Positions 27,444-36,391 of a stretch of 64,000 nt of DNA are shown in pieces. Positions within the stretch are counted from its first letter, which is position 1. Each line of letters opens with the position of its first letter. A program made the position numbers and the translations under genes. The DNA is from Alphaproteobacteria bacterium (lineage in GTDB: Bacteria > Pseudomonadota > Alphaproteobacteria > SMXP01): contig JANQPV010000056.1 of the NCBI GenBank assembly GCA_028285305.1, positions 225,096 through 289,095 of the forward strand. The letters run 5' to 3'. Under the pieces are notes generated by a model that made no database searches, was not told the origin of the DNA, and saw only the letters and a program-made list of their open reading frames with translations.

Positions 27444-28796
27444 TCAGCGACGAATCAGTTCTAAAGCAAAGGAAACAGCAGTCCCCAGTGGAAAAACAGT
27501 TAGAACCCCGCGTCTGGACCAGCTCCAATATGCTGTCAGAGAATGCAAAGCAGTAACGTAGCACAGACTGGCGATCGCAACGCCAACCACCCCAGAATAC
27601 TGTGACAAAGTCCACAAGAGTATTAGATAGATTGGAAACACAATAAACTTCAACATCAGATAGTCCCGTTCGCCACCTGTCAAAATCATTATCCAATCTC
27701 CAGGCCCCATAAACAAACGGATCAATACGGAAACCGTCAAGATCACCAACACATTGGCAGACTCTGCGAACGCGTCCCCAAACTGAGACATAATGACATC
27801 ACCAAAAGCTACCATCGGTACACTAATCAACAGAGCCGGAACGAGGAACATTATTGAACAGGTTTTGATAGTACTTTTTAAATCCTCAAATCTACCGCCG
27901 AGATAGCTCTGTGAGATTTTGTGTTCGTGTACGGTTGAGGCTACCACCGCAGACAAGGACAGTAATTGAGACAATCTAACTGCAATAAAGTACGCTGCGG
28001 CGGCTTCAAAACCTAAAACCGCGCCAACTAGAATTGTTTCGAAAAACGAACTTAGCGCTTCGAACAACGAATGAGCTGTAAATGAATAAGACTCGTACCG
28101 TTGCGAAGTTGTTCGGCAGTCTAAAGAGCTCTGAGAGAATAACGATTTTTCTTGGCGCCTTATCCGCACCACCTGGAGGATTGCTACACCCCACAGTGTT
28201 GCCGCTGCAAACACTCCTATCTGAGCCCCGGAAACCTCCGTCCCGAACAATACGCAAACCGCACCACAAAGGATAATTCCAAATCGCCATAAATTCTCGC
28301 GAGGAACAAGCGACCACATGATCTGTCCGCGAGCACGAAAGTAATTAAGCCCGTACTCAGATAGGGAAAATGCGCTCGCAATCAAAATGGCTATGTACAA
28401 CCCCTCAAATCGCTGGGGAAAAACATCGGAGATTAAGAACAGAACAACTCCTAGAACGACCAATCCAAGGGTTGATGTTCCGAGAATTCTAAAGTTACTC
28501 TCAAGCACACATTTATTGCGGCCCGAATCATTGCTGGGGTCGTAGTGTTTCAAGACGACAAGCTGTTGTCCCCAGGTCGCGACGAGACCGACCGCGCAGC
28601 CTACTGAGAATAGAAAGACAAAAGCACCGTACTGACTGGGTCCCAGAGCGTGAGCCAATACCCACATCATTGCGAAGCTCAGAACGGTGCTCGATCCCCT
28701 TGCTACAATCGCGACAAGTGTGGCGGGAACCTCGAACTGGGATGAGTCCCTCAACTTCAGAAGAGGACGAAGGTTGAGCGGAAATGATGGTCTCAT
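27444..28796 (-). CDS. Wzx-like polysaccharide flippase
   Basis: A 450-aa integral membrane protein with about 12 to 14 hydrophobic helices (for example STVLSFAMMWVLAHALGPS, LGLVVLGVVLFLISDVF, LIRLFMGPGDWIMILTG). It belongs to the MOP/polysaccharide-transporter superfamily, whose members turn lipid-linked repeat units to the periplasmic face. The N-terminal pattern ARGSSTVLSF...LGPSQYGAFVFLFS is typical of the group. It is followed by the FkbM gene after 43 bases. Base composition is lower in G+C than the neighbours, typical of acquired polysaccharide genes. Confidence 0.85.
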   Translation of the reverse strand: MRPSFPLNLRPLLKLRDSSQFEVPATLVAIVARGSSTVLSFAMMWVLAHALGPSQYGAFVFLFSVGCAVGLVATWGQQLVVLKHYDPSNDSGRNKCVLESNFRILGTSTLGLVVLGVVLFLISDVFPQRFEGLYIAILIASAFSLSEYGLNYFRARGQIMWSLVPRENLWRFGIILCGAVCVLFGTEVSGAQIGVFAAATLWGVAILQVVRIRRQEKSLFSQSSLDCRTTSQRYESYSFTAHSLFEALSSFFETILVGAVLGFEAAAAYFIAVRLSQLLSLSAVVASTVHEHKISQSYLGGRFEDLKSTIKTCSIMFLVPALLISVPMVAFGDVIMSQFGDAFAESANVLVILTVSVLIRLFMGPGDWIMILTGGERDYLMLKFIVFPIYLILLWTLSQYSGVVGVAIASLCYVTALHSLTAYWSWSRRGVLTVFPLGTAVSFALELIRR

Positions 28797-28833
28797 AAAC
28801 GAGCGTTCGACACTTCACAGCTTCTGAAAGCGA

Positions 28834-30183
28834 ATGCCACGCTCGAAGCGGTACGCGGATGAAATATACTGGATGGCACTGAGTGGCCGCGCTACATTTT
28901 ACCCGATTCTCTCCCTTGAAGATCCGACGTTGTTGGACCTTCCGAGCACCTGGCCGTCACAAATGAAAACTGCATATCGATTCTTTCGAGCCCACCTCCT
29001 GCAAAGAATGATTAGGGGATCACAAATCCCATCCCCCAACACTCAGCGACCCGAGGTCGTGGGCCTTTTTTCCTCAACGTCGGGAATTGGCCAGTCGGCA
29101 AGACTCTGTGCCAACGCCCTATCAGAGGATGGCGTCCTTCACCGATATAGAGACGTGATGAAGACTTTCAGGAAGGAACCTGAGCTGCAATTTGACCTGC
29201 CTCAACCAGATGCTCCCCACACTCCAGACGTTTCCATCTATCACCTCAACCCCCCTATGCTTCCGCCTGCCATCCTGAGTGAAGGGATGACTGCGTTTTG
29301 TAGCAAATACAACATTGCGTACTGGGCATGGGAACTGGATATTCTGCCCCAAGAATGGCAGCGTGCCCTCAAATACATGAATGAGATATGGGTTCCGTCT
29401 CAGTTTACGGCAAATGTCATACGCAAGTATACGGGTAAGCCAGTCAGAGTCGTGCCTCATCCTGTCGACGTTACCGAAGTCCAACTCGGCGCACGGTCAA
29501 GCCTCGGCCTCGACAGTGACCATTTTGTTGTCTCCAGCATTTTTAGTTTCGGCTCCTCTTTCGGACGAAAAAACCCGATTGCCGTTGTACGTTCGTTCCT
29601 TTCTGCATTTCCAAGCGTGCCTGAAGCCCGGCTCGTGATCAAAGCCACGGAGGGTGAGGCCTATCGAGCAAATGTAGATGAACTCGAAGAGGTCATCGGA
29701 CACGACAATCGAGTGCTGATCGTCGACGAAGTATGGCCAATGAAGAAGGTGTATGGCTTGCTGGCAGAATCGGACGCTTACTTATCTCTCCATCGCGCCG
29801 AAGGATTTGGACTGACAATTGCCGAAGCACAACTCCTAGGGGTGCCTGTGGTAACCACAGATTGGTCAGGCACGAGAGACTTTGCCTTCGAAGATTCAAG
29901 CTACTTGGTGCCAATTCAGCTGACTGAAGTTAAGGATCCACATCCGGAGTATCGGTCCTTAGCAGGAGCAAAGTGGGCTGAACCTAACGTTCACGCCGCA
30001 TCCCGACATCTTCAAACCATCTATGAGGATCGCAACCAAGCAAAAGAAAAAGCCGAATCGGCAAAAAAAAGAACTCGAGACTATCTCGATGAAAGTACAT
30101 ACTCACGAACTCTGGCGTACCTTTCGCGCGACGCACATGAAGGCAGCGTACCGAACCAAAACTCCATTCCGCTCACTGCCTAA
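28834..30183 (+). CDS. Glycosyltransferase, GT4 family
   Basis: A 449-aa cytoplasmic retaining glycosyltransferase with a GT-B fold. The N-terminal half contains GLFSSTSGIGQSARLCANAL, where the glycine-rich loop accepts the acceptor phosphate. The C-terminal half has FGRKNPIAVVRSF and the donor-binding E-x7-E motif, HRAEGFGLTIAEAQLLGVPVV. The donor and acceptor sugars cannot be read. Its start is only 37 bases from the divergent flippase start; a later in-frame ATG at 28873 is possible. The gene is transcribed opposite to most of the locus. Confidence 0.86.
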   Translation: MPRSKRYADEIYWMALSGRATFYPILSLEDPTLLDLPSTWPSQMKTAYRFFRAHLLQRMIRGSQIPSPNTQRPEVVGLFSSTSGIGQSARLCANALSEDGVLHRYRDVMKTFRKEPELQFDLPQPDAPHTPDVSIYHLNPPMLPPAILSEGMTAFCSKYNIAYWAWELDILPQEWQRALKYMNEIWVPSQFTANVIRKYTGKPVRVVPHPVDVTEVQLGARSSLGLDSDHFVVSSIFSFGSSFGRKNPIAVVRSFLSAFPSVPEARLVIKATEGEAYRANVDELEEVIGHDNRVLIVDEVWPMKKVYGLLAESDAYLSLHRAEGFGLTIAEAQLLGVPVVTTDWSGTRDFAFEDSSYLVPIQLTEVKDPHPEYRSLAGAKWAEPNVHAASRHLQTIYEDRNQAKEKAESAKKRTRDYLDESTYSRTLAYLSRDAHEGSVPNQNSIPLTA

Positions 30184-30308
30184 TAGCAGACCTTCAGATA
30201 CTTCCTGAGCATACGCTATGTATTAGATCGTGACGTTCTAACCCCATCTTGGCGTGGGAAGTCCGCGAACTCTGCCCCTAAAGACAGTGCTTGCCATCTG
30301 ATAGAGCG

Positions 30309-31082
30309 TCAATTTTCATTCTGTATCAAGAATGTCGCAAATGTTTCTCGAGGCGAATACACGTAGTCTTTGGCAGGGACCTCGAACAATTTCTGAACGT
30401 TCATCAACCCAAATGGTTCCTTATCGAGAAAAACGCCTGAATGCTCGCAAACCCGAATATCATATCCACTTGGTTTGTCTTTGTTGAACGACTTCAGCAA
30501 GTTGGGATCCGGGAGGTGTTCCGTTACAATCACGTATTTGAACTTTCTAGTCTTCTGCAAAATCGACTGTATTTGGTCATTCGACAAATGCTGCAAGACT
30601 TGACGAACAAAGCAAAGATCTCCTTCGGGAAGTTCTTGCGTAATAGCGTCGACGCAAACGAAAGAGCATGTATCAGAGCCAAAAGCGTGGTTGAGGTGAT
30701 CAACGAGCGATGCAACAATATCTATCCCAATATATTTCGTGCCTTGATGCATGAGGCGACGACCAACGCGAAAATCGCCGCAGCCCAAATCAACTATAGT
30801 CTCAATTTGATCTTCTCGCTCTTTGATGAAGGCGAGCACAGTTTCGACATAGAATTCCGTTCCTTCCGAATCTGATCCCGGACCGGAATAAAACTCACCT
30901 TCCTCCCCGCCCCATACATTTCTGGAATAGATTCTTTCGAACCGCTCCGTCGTTGAAAGATTGGCATTCGCAAAACGTCGCAGGAGTCTGCCAGCGTTAT
31001 GCTTCATATCAAGCACCCGCGCAGCTAACTTGTTAATTGGCAACAGAAGTTCTTTTTTGGAAGAACCAGTAATTGTCGGCAT
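30309..31082 (-). CDS. Class I SAM-dependent methyltransferase
   Basis: A 257-aa protein. Motif I is TIVDLGCGDFRVGRRL, with the acidic residue after beta-2 in YIGIDIVASLVDHL. LPEGDLCFVRQVLQHLSNDQIQ is motif IV with the post-motif region. These fix the fold but not the target. In this location a sugar O- or N-methylation role is plausible. It is among the most A+T rich genes of the window (one sampled 60-base line has 23 G+C). There is no signal peptide. It stands alone, 85 or more bases from the polymerase gene. Confidence 0.8.
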   Translation of the reverse strand: MPTITGSSKKELLLPINKLAARVLDMKHNAGRLLRRFANANLSTTERFERIYSRNVWGGEEGEFYSGPGSDSEGTEFYVETVLAFIKEREDQIETIVDLGCGDFRVGRRLMHQGTKYIGIDIVASLVDHLNHAFGSDTCSFVCVDAITQELPEGDLCFVRQVLQHLSNDQIQSILQKTRKFKYVIVTEHLPDPNLLKSFNKDKPSGYDIRVCEHSGVFLDKEPFGLMNVQKLFEVPAKDYVYSPRETFATFLIQNEN

Positions 31083-31167
31083 AACGGCCTCACTACATTG
31101 GATGATTATTCAAACAGGACCACTTGGATTAAAATCACGCGATTCTGACAGGGATTCAATTCGAAAC

Positions 31168-32433
31168 TCACCGTGTGATGAGCTTGGCGCGCTCCTCGAG
31201 CGGACGGAGCTGACTTCTAATTTCTATGAAGAAACACACCCCCACCAAGAACCAGGCAAACGCCGCAGTTTTGATAGAGAAGAGCGAGTAGCTGACCATC
31301 ATCGTCAGCGCCAGGTATAATAACAGTCCGTGCACATATGTCCTTGACGGCGCAGACTGACCCGGTGCGGCAAGCGAAATCCAAATCCAAATCACCATAA
31401 GGCCGATTGCTGACTGTGTCAGCATGAGATAGGCAATCCCGGAATCGGCGGCCGGACCTCTCAAGGCATCATCGAGCCCCAGGTACGCAAGAAGCGAGAA
31501 ATCCGAAAATAGGGCGACGGTGTGCGCCATTCTCCCCGCAAAATTATCAGCTCCCGGCTCGAATCCGAACAAATGGACAACGAGAAATGTCCCTGCCAGA
31601 ACCATCGGCAAGTAGAGAACGTGGAAATACCGGGGCAAATACGCATACGCCCAAGACGTGGCCGCAATCAGGGCGCAGGTGACGGTGGCCAGACGCCCGT
31701 CTGACCCCACGAGAACGGCAAAGATGGAAACCCCGAAAAACAGCCGCATGCCCCATCTCATTCGCCCAAAGAACGCAGCAGCAAAGATCGTAATCAGGAT
31801 GGCCCAATTGCCCAGCGACACAGGTTCCAAAAAGATCGAAGACAGACGATGAACGTCGATCCCATTGAACCAAAACCGGTCGCCGGGCCGCGTTGCGCTC
31901 ACAAAAAGGTCCGAGTCTTCGTTCCAAAAGTTTTCTTCAGTGAAGTCACGCGTGTTCACATAATAGCTCTGCACGCCCAGAACATCGGCAAAGGCCGCCG
32001 GCGCCACAGCCTCTAAGAGCATCACGGCGACGACCAGCACCTGCAAACCCGCAACAAAACGCACAAGGATTTTGAAGTCCCGCAATTGTGATGCAACCGC
32101 GATGCCCAACATGACAAAAGTGGGGATCAGGATCACGTCCCGGAGGAGTTTTGGATCGAAAGACTGGCGGAAAACACCAAGACACAGCCCCAGAACGCAC
32201 ACAAACCAAAGCAGTCCCAACCAAGGGCCCATCTCCCTCCGCCAAAACAGCAAACTCGTACCCAATGCCATCCCAACCAGCACCACCTCGGCACCGACAA
32301 CATGGGCGCGCGTAACACCAAACAGGTTGGCGTTCAACAGAGACAAGACCGCGTTAAAGGACAAACACCCCGCGACGATGGCAAAGCCGAGACTGAGGGG
32401 ACCAACGCGAATGCGAGGACGCGCAGCGGGCAT
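31168..32433 (-). CDS. Wzy-like polysaccharide polymerase / O-antigen ligase-type membrane protein
   Basis: A 421-aa polytopic membrane protein with about 10 to 12 helices (LSLGFAIVAGCLSFNAVLS, VVGAEVVLVGMALGTSLLF, FVAGLQVLVVAVMLLEAVA, and others). A large periplasmic loop follows the middle helices (SYYVNTRDFTEENFWNEDS ... GDRFWFNGIDVHRLSSIFLEPVS). Topology and context fit a Wzy polymerase, a group with very low sequence conservation. The ORF track starts at 32514, overlapping the upstream GT4 gene by 50 bases; the ATG at 32433 gives a more normal start. Assignment rests on topology and neighbours. Confidence 0.72.
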   Translation of the reverse strand: MPAARPRIRVGPLSLGFAIVAGCLSFNAVLSLLNANLFGVTRAHVVGAEVVLVGMALGTSLLFWRREMGPWLGLLWFVCVLGLCLGVFRQSFDPKLLRDVILIPTFVMLGIAVASQLRDFKILVRFVAGLQVLVVAVMLLEAVAPAAFADVLGVQSYYVNTRDFTEENFWNEDSDLFVSATRPGDRFWFNGIDVHRLSSIFLEPVSLGNWAILITIFAAAFFGRMRWGMRLFFGVSIFAVLVGSDGRLATVTCALIAATSWAYAYLPRYFHVLYLPMVLAGTFLVVHLFGFEPGADNFAGRMAHTVALFSDFSLLAYLGLDDALRGPAADSGIAYLMLTQSAIGLMVIWIWISLAAPGQSAPSRTYVHGLLLYLALTMMVSYSLFSIKTAAFAWFLVGVCFFIEIRSQLRPLEERAKLITR

Positions 32434-32464
32434 AGGACTGTAGTGTGACCGAACCCCAATCGTA

Positions 32465-33604
32465 TCAGGCAGCAAGGATCCTCCGCCTCCCGTCGGCCTC
32501 CCCCTCAGGACCAAGAGCCATCAAATAGACCCTCTCCACGTCTCGAGCATAGGACGGCCAATTGAACTTCTCAGCATACGCCTGAGCGCGGCTTTGCTCA
32601 TTTGATCTTTTGTCCGCCGTCAGGCACGCACGCCAATTAGCGAAACGCTCGGCCGCCTGATGAGGGTCAGCAAAGTCCAACAAGAGCCCAACCCCCGCTT
32701 CCCGCTGTAGGACCTCAAAAGAGTCATTTCTATGAACGATGGGCAGAAGACCCGCAGCCATACATTCAATCATGGTCATACCAAACCCTTCATAGGCTGA
32801 AGCCGACACAAAGAATCCGCACCGACGAAAAAGCCGGGTCAGCTCTCCATCATTCAAAAATCCGTAGACCGACACTTTGTCCTCAATGCCCAAACTTTGC
32901 GCATGTTCAATGAGTGCAGCCCGCGAAAGATCGAATTCCGGGCCCACGATGTGCAAGTGGCCAGCATCCCCTTTTTCGTTGAGCCTCGCATAAAAAGCCA
33001 ACAAACGCTCCAGGCACTTATTTTTGGACAAGCGGCCGAGATACAAAAGGTCGTCACCTGAACACCGTTCTGTCGTCACGGGCCGAACCGCATTTGGAAG
33101 CACGTTCACCCGATTGGTGATTTTTCGAAACAGCGCACCGTCGGCTTCGCTGCACGCGATAAAGCCGTCATAGCTGTGCGCAAAGAACCGCGTCAGTGAG
33201 TGAAAATAGGCGACTTTCAGGGGCTTTAGGTAGCGCGTGTGGAAGAACCCGCCATGGGTCGTGCAAACGAGCGGCTTGCGATGCACGCGCTTTGTTACCC
33301 CGCAATGATCGAAAAAATTATCAACACAATGAACATGTAACAAATCTGCCTCGCTGAATTTCACTCCGGAGAACTGCGCAAGAAAATAGCGTTGCCCCCC
33401 CGTAAAGGGAACGCGCCGCACATTTATCCCATCGATCATTTCGCTTTCGGAGAGCACATCCTTGCTCCCCCGAAACAGACGATTCAAAGTAACGACCTGC
33501 ACATCATATCCGAGACTTTTTTGCGCAGCAGCAAGAGACGCCACGTGCTGTTCCAGGCCGCCGACCGAAGGTGAGTATTGCCTGACGAGATGAGTGACGC
33601 GCAT
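32465..33604 (-). CDS. Glycosyltransferase, GT4 family (GumH-like)
   Basis: A 379-aa GT-B enzyme. It opens with VTHLVRQYSPSVGGLEQHV, the GG loop of GT4 enzymes, then LHVHCVDNF and CTTHGGFFHT. The donor half has LLYLGRLSKNK and ASAYEGFGMTMIECMAAG, the E-x7-E motif. The short length and opening resemble GumH and AceC alpha-mannosyltransferases of xanthan and acetan pathways, which add the third sugar to cellobiosyl-PP-lipid. This is suggestive beside a GumD-GumM fusion, but specificity is inference. It lies directly upstream of the polymerase gene on the same strand. Confidence 0.82.
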   Translation of the reverse strand: MRVTHLVRQYSPSVGGLEQHVASLAAAQKSLGYDVQVVTLNRLFRGSKDVLSESEMIDGINVRRVPFTGGQRYFLAQFSGVKFSEADLLHVHCVDNFFDHCGVTKRVHRKPLVCTTHGGFFHTRYLKPLKVAYFHSLTRFFAHSYDGFIACSEADGALFRKITNRVNVLPNAVRPVTTERCSGDDLLYLGRLSKNKCLERLLAFYARLNEKGDAGHLHIVGPEFDLSRAALIEHAQSLGIEDKVSVYGFLNDGELTRLFRRCGFFVSASAYEGFGMTMIECMAAGLLPIVHRNDSFEVLQREAGVGLLLDFADPHQAAERFANWRACLTADKRSNEQSRAQAYAEKFNWPSYARDVERVYLMALGPEGEADGRRRILAA

Positions 33605-33847
33605 ACAAAGCCCAGCTGGCTGGAAAGAGCTAAAGTCCGGTATCGCCCGGAGCGAGGAGCCGCTCTAACACGATTCGAGCGACACGTGCGTGACATCAGC
33701 AGTCAGATCTTATCACATTTTTTGCGAGCACAGATAACACAGGAAAGTCACAGGCAACCCGTCGCCAAAGCCAAGAATCAGATACTATCTTCGCACATGC
33801 GAAATACCGTACCCACCCTATTTCCCGATCGAACGGCTTGAGAGAGA

Positions 33848-36187
33848 ATGGAACGCCAAATTCCCAGCGATACATCTGTGCAAGGATCTTTTTTGCCATC
33901 GACGTTTACAAACGACATTACAGTCACGCATGATGCCTTGGACACAGGCACACAGACATTGGACCCTAGGCGTTTCTTGCCGGAGCTTCTTTCCGTCGCC
34001 GACGTGATTCTTCTTACCCTGTCGCTTTGGGCTGTCGCAAGTTTATGGCAGGTGTTCGACCCGCAATCAGCAAGGATCTTTGACCAGCACCTCGTGTTTG
34101 GCTTGGTAGTCAGCATTGCCTTTAGTCTCTTTGCATTCGAGAAGGGCCTCTACAATTTTCAGTCTGTACGCTGGCGTCTGTCGAACTTGACACGCTTGGG
34201 CGCCTTACTCGCGGCAACAGGAGCCGTCGTCATCGCGTTCCTCTTTGCCCTGGGAAAGGCCACGACATCGTCCCTTTGCGTGGTCGCCGCTGGATTGATC
34301 TTGGGGTTCTGTGCCATTTGCGGGATACGCCGGGCAACGGAACTGATGCTGCGTTCGCTGACCGGTCTTCAAGATGTGCTCACACCCCGGATTGCGATCG
34401 TGGGTCCGGCGCATAAAGCACAGGCCTTACGGGACCTTATCGAGACCTACAGAGACGAGGGAGATCTCTACCGTATCGTTGGCGTTTTTTCTGACCCGAT
34501 TCATTCAGAGTCACGCGAAGAGGCGAGCAAGGCCACAGGATCCCTGGATAACTTGATCCAGTATGCATTCCGCCATCGACTAGACGAAATCATTATTGTG
34601 CAACCATCTGCATACGGCCTTTCACTGCAAGAAGTGAAACATCGTCTCGCCTGTTTGCCGGTGCCGATACGGCTCTGCCCGGAGGGAACGGAGTTTCGGC
34701 TGCGCCCGACGGACTCCGACTACTCGTCCGAATTGGGTCTCATCACTCTGAGCAGGCGTCCGATCGATGGACTGTCCGGTCTCGTCAAGGATATCTTCGA
34801 TCGCATCTGCGCCCTTGGCCTTTTGCTCCTGACTGGCCCTTTGCTTCTCATGGTCGCCATAGCGATCAAACTCGAGTCTCCGGGACCGGTTTTCTTCCGT
34901 CAGAGGCGCCACGGGTTCAACCATCGGGTCTTCCAGATTTGGAAGTTTCGCACAATGTCATGTCTGGAGGATGGCCCGAACGTCAAACAAGCGTCCGAGG
35001 ACGGCGATGAACGCATAACAAAGCTGGGGGCATTTCTTCGAAAGACAAGCATCGACGAACTCCCTCAATTGTTCAATGTGCTGATCGGGGACATGTCCGT
35101 CGTTGGCCCGCGTCCCCACGCCTTGTCTCACAACGATCACTATTGCCGTCACATCGGCAACTATGCCTGCCGGCACACGGTTAAACCCGGAATGACCGGC
35201 CTGGCGCAAGTCGAAGGCTGGCGAGGTGAAACCAAGGACGTGTCCAAAATGGGCCGCCGCGTGTATTACGATCTGAAGTACATCGATCGCTGGTCACTCG
35301 CTCTTGATCTACAGATTTTGCTTCGAACGTTCGGCATTTTGGTGACGTCTCCCAAAGCCCAAGACCAAGACAAGACACCTTCTCTTTCGGCACTTCTGGA
35401 CTCGGTCTACGAAGCACACGGAGCAGACGCCCAAAAAGAACTCTTTCGCAAAATTGAATTCCATGAGAAGCCACTTACGCTGGCCTTTCTCAACGCACAC
35501 GGATTCAACCTTGCCTGGAAGGATGAAAAGTTTCGCAACGCTTTGCTGGGGTCTGATTATTTGATGCGCGACGGCATCGGAATGAAGATTGCCGATCTCC
35601 TTTTGGGCAAAAAGCCGGGCCTGAATATGAACGGTTCGGATCTCATTCCCGATCTGCTGAAGCAATTTCGAGGGCGACGCGTGGCCATATTGGGGACGGA
35701 AGATCCTTGGCTCAGCGAGGCTGTCGACAAACTAACGACGGACGGGATCAACGTGGTTTGGACCCATCATGGCTTTGAACCTCTGAGCTTTTATGTCGAA
35801 GAGGTAAAGTCCAGGGATTTAGAAGTCATCATCTTGGCCATGGGCATGCCCAAGCAAGAACTTGTCGCCCAGGCTCTTCTTCGCAGTATCCAGTCGCCTT
35901 CAATAATCGTTAGCGGCGGATTTGTTATCGACTTCATCGCGGGGCGAAAACCCCGTGCACCCGTGATGCTGCAACGAATGGGGATGGAATGGCTCTTCCG
36001 CCTCGTGCACGAACCCCAGCGTTTGTTCCGCCGATATGTTATCGGAAATCCGCTGTTCTTATGGCGTGTCTGTTATCTAGCTTTCCAAAGTGCGCGTCAC
36101 CGCGAGGCGCAGCAGGCAGAACAACTGCTGATCAAAGCCCCGGCCCTCGAACGAAGCTCCACCTCGATTGCCATAGCCGCAGAGTAG
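33848..36187 (+). CDS. Fusion of polyprenyl glycosyl-phosphotransferase (GumD/WcaJ type) and GT26 glycosyltransferase (GumM/WecG type)
   Basis: A 779-aa protein with two enzymes in one chain. Residues 45-160 hold four hydrophobic helices and 180-300 a Rossmann-like segment. Residues 312-505 form the sugar-phosphate transferase, with a membrane helix (LGLLLLTGPLLLMVAIAI), KFRTM (366-370) and SIDELPQLFNVLIGDMSVVG. After a short linker, residues 515-750 form a WecG/TagA/CpsF (GT26) domain with YLMRDGIGM, LNMNGSDLI, LAMGMPKQE (664-671) and RMGMEWLFRL. The first half would put a hexose-1-phosphate on undecaprenyl phosphate and the second add a second sugar. No stop or frameshift separates the halves. 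Confidence 0.9.
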   Translation: MERQIPSDTSVQGSFLPSTFTNDITVTHDALDTGTQTLDPRRFLPELLSVADVILLTLSLWAVASLWQVFDPQSARIFDQHLVFGLVVSIAFSLFAFEKGLYNFQSVRWRLSNLTRLGALLAATGAVVIAFLFALGKATTSSLCVVAAGLILGFCAICGIRRATELMLRSLTGLQDVLTPRIAIVGPAHKAQALRDLIETYRDEGDLYRIVGVFSDPIHSESREEASKATGSLDNLIQYAFRHRLDEIIIVQPSAYGLSLQEVKHRLACLPVPIRLCPEGTEFRLRPTDSDYSSELGLITLSRRPIDGLSGLVKDIFDRICALGLLLLTGPLLLMVAIAIKLESPGPVFFRQRRHGFNHRVFQIWKFRTMSCLEDGPNVKQASEDGDERITKLGAFLRKTSIDELPQLFNVLIGDMSVVGPRPHALSHNDHYCRHIGNYACRHTVKPGMTGLAQVEGWRGETKDVSKMGRRVYYDLKYIDRWSLALDLQILLRTFGILVTSPKAQDQDKTPSLSALLDSVYEAHGADAQKELFRKIEFHEKPLTLAFLNAHGFNLAWKDEKFRNALLGSDYLMRDGIGMKIADLLLGKKPGLNMNGSDLIPDLLKQFRGRRVAILGTEDPWLSEAVDKLTTDGINVVWTHHGFEPLSFYVEEVKSRDLEVIILAMGMPKQELVAQALLRSIQSPSIIVSGGFVIDFIAGRKPRAPVMLQRMGMEWLFRLVHEPQRLFRRYVIGNPLFLWRVCYLAFQSARHREAQQAEQLLIKAPALERSSTSIAIAAE

Positions 36188-36226
36188 ATCAAGCGCCTCA
36201 AAATCAGAGAATTCAAGTGAGAAGAC

Positions 36227-36313
36227 TGGTGCGGCCGAGAAGACTCGAACTTCCACCCGTGTTACCGGACAGCGACCTCAACGCTGCGCGTCTACCAATT
36301 CCGCCACGGCCGC
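36227..36313 (-). tRNA. tRNA-Leu (anticodon GAG)
   Basis: An 87-base gene on the minus strand with a 7-bp acceptor stem (GCGGCCG with CGGCCGC), discriminator A and an encoded CCA. The D-loop is GGCGGAATTGGTAGACGC. The anticodon arm is CAGCG-TTGAGGT-CGCTG (anticodon GAG), followed by a long variable arm typical of leucine tRNAs, and the T-loop TTCGAGT. It lies between the glycosyltransferase fusion and fliN, on the strand opposite the fusion. Confidence 0.95.
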
Positions 36314-36391
36314 ACTTAAAGAATGAGGGCGAGGACTTAGCAGAAGTGAGGCCCGATGTGAAGCGAACTCTCACCGGCCGGCATCACAAAG

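Noticed and set aside
30184-30308. Possible small gene or RNA after the GT4 gene
   Set aside because: No hairpin, tRNA-like or coding pattern is visible in this 125-base gap.
33578-33841. 87-aa ORF between the GT4 gene and the GT26 fusion
   Set aside because: No ribosome-binding site or family similarity visible, and it overlaps the start of the GT4 gene on the other strand. I treat this gap as non-coding.
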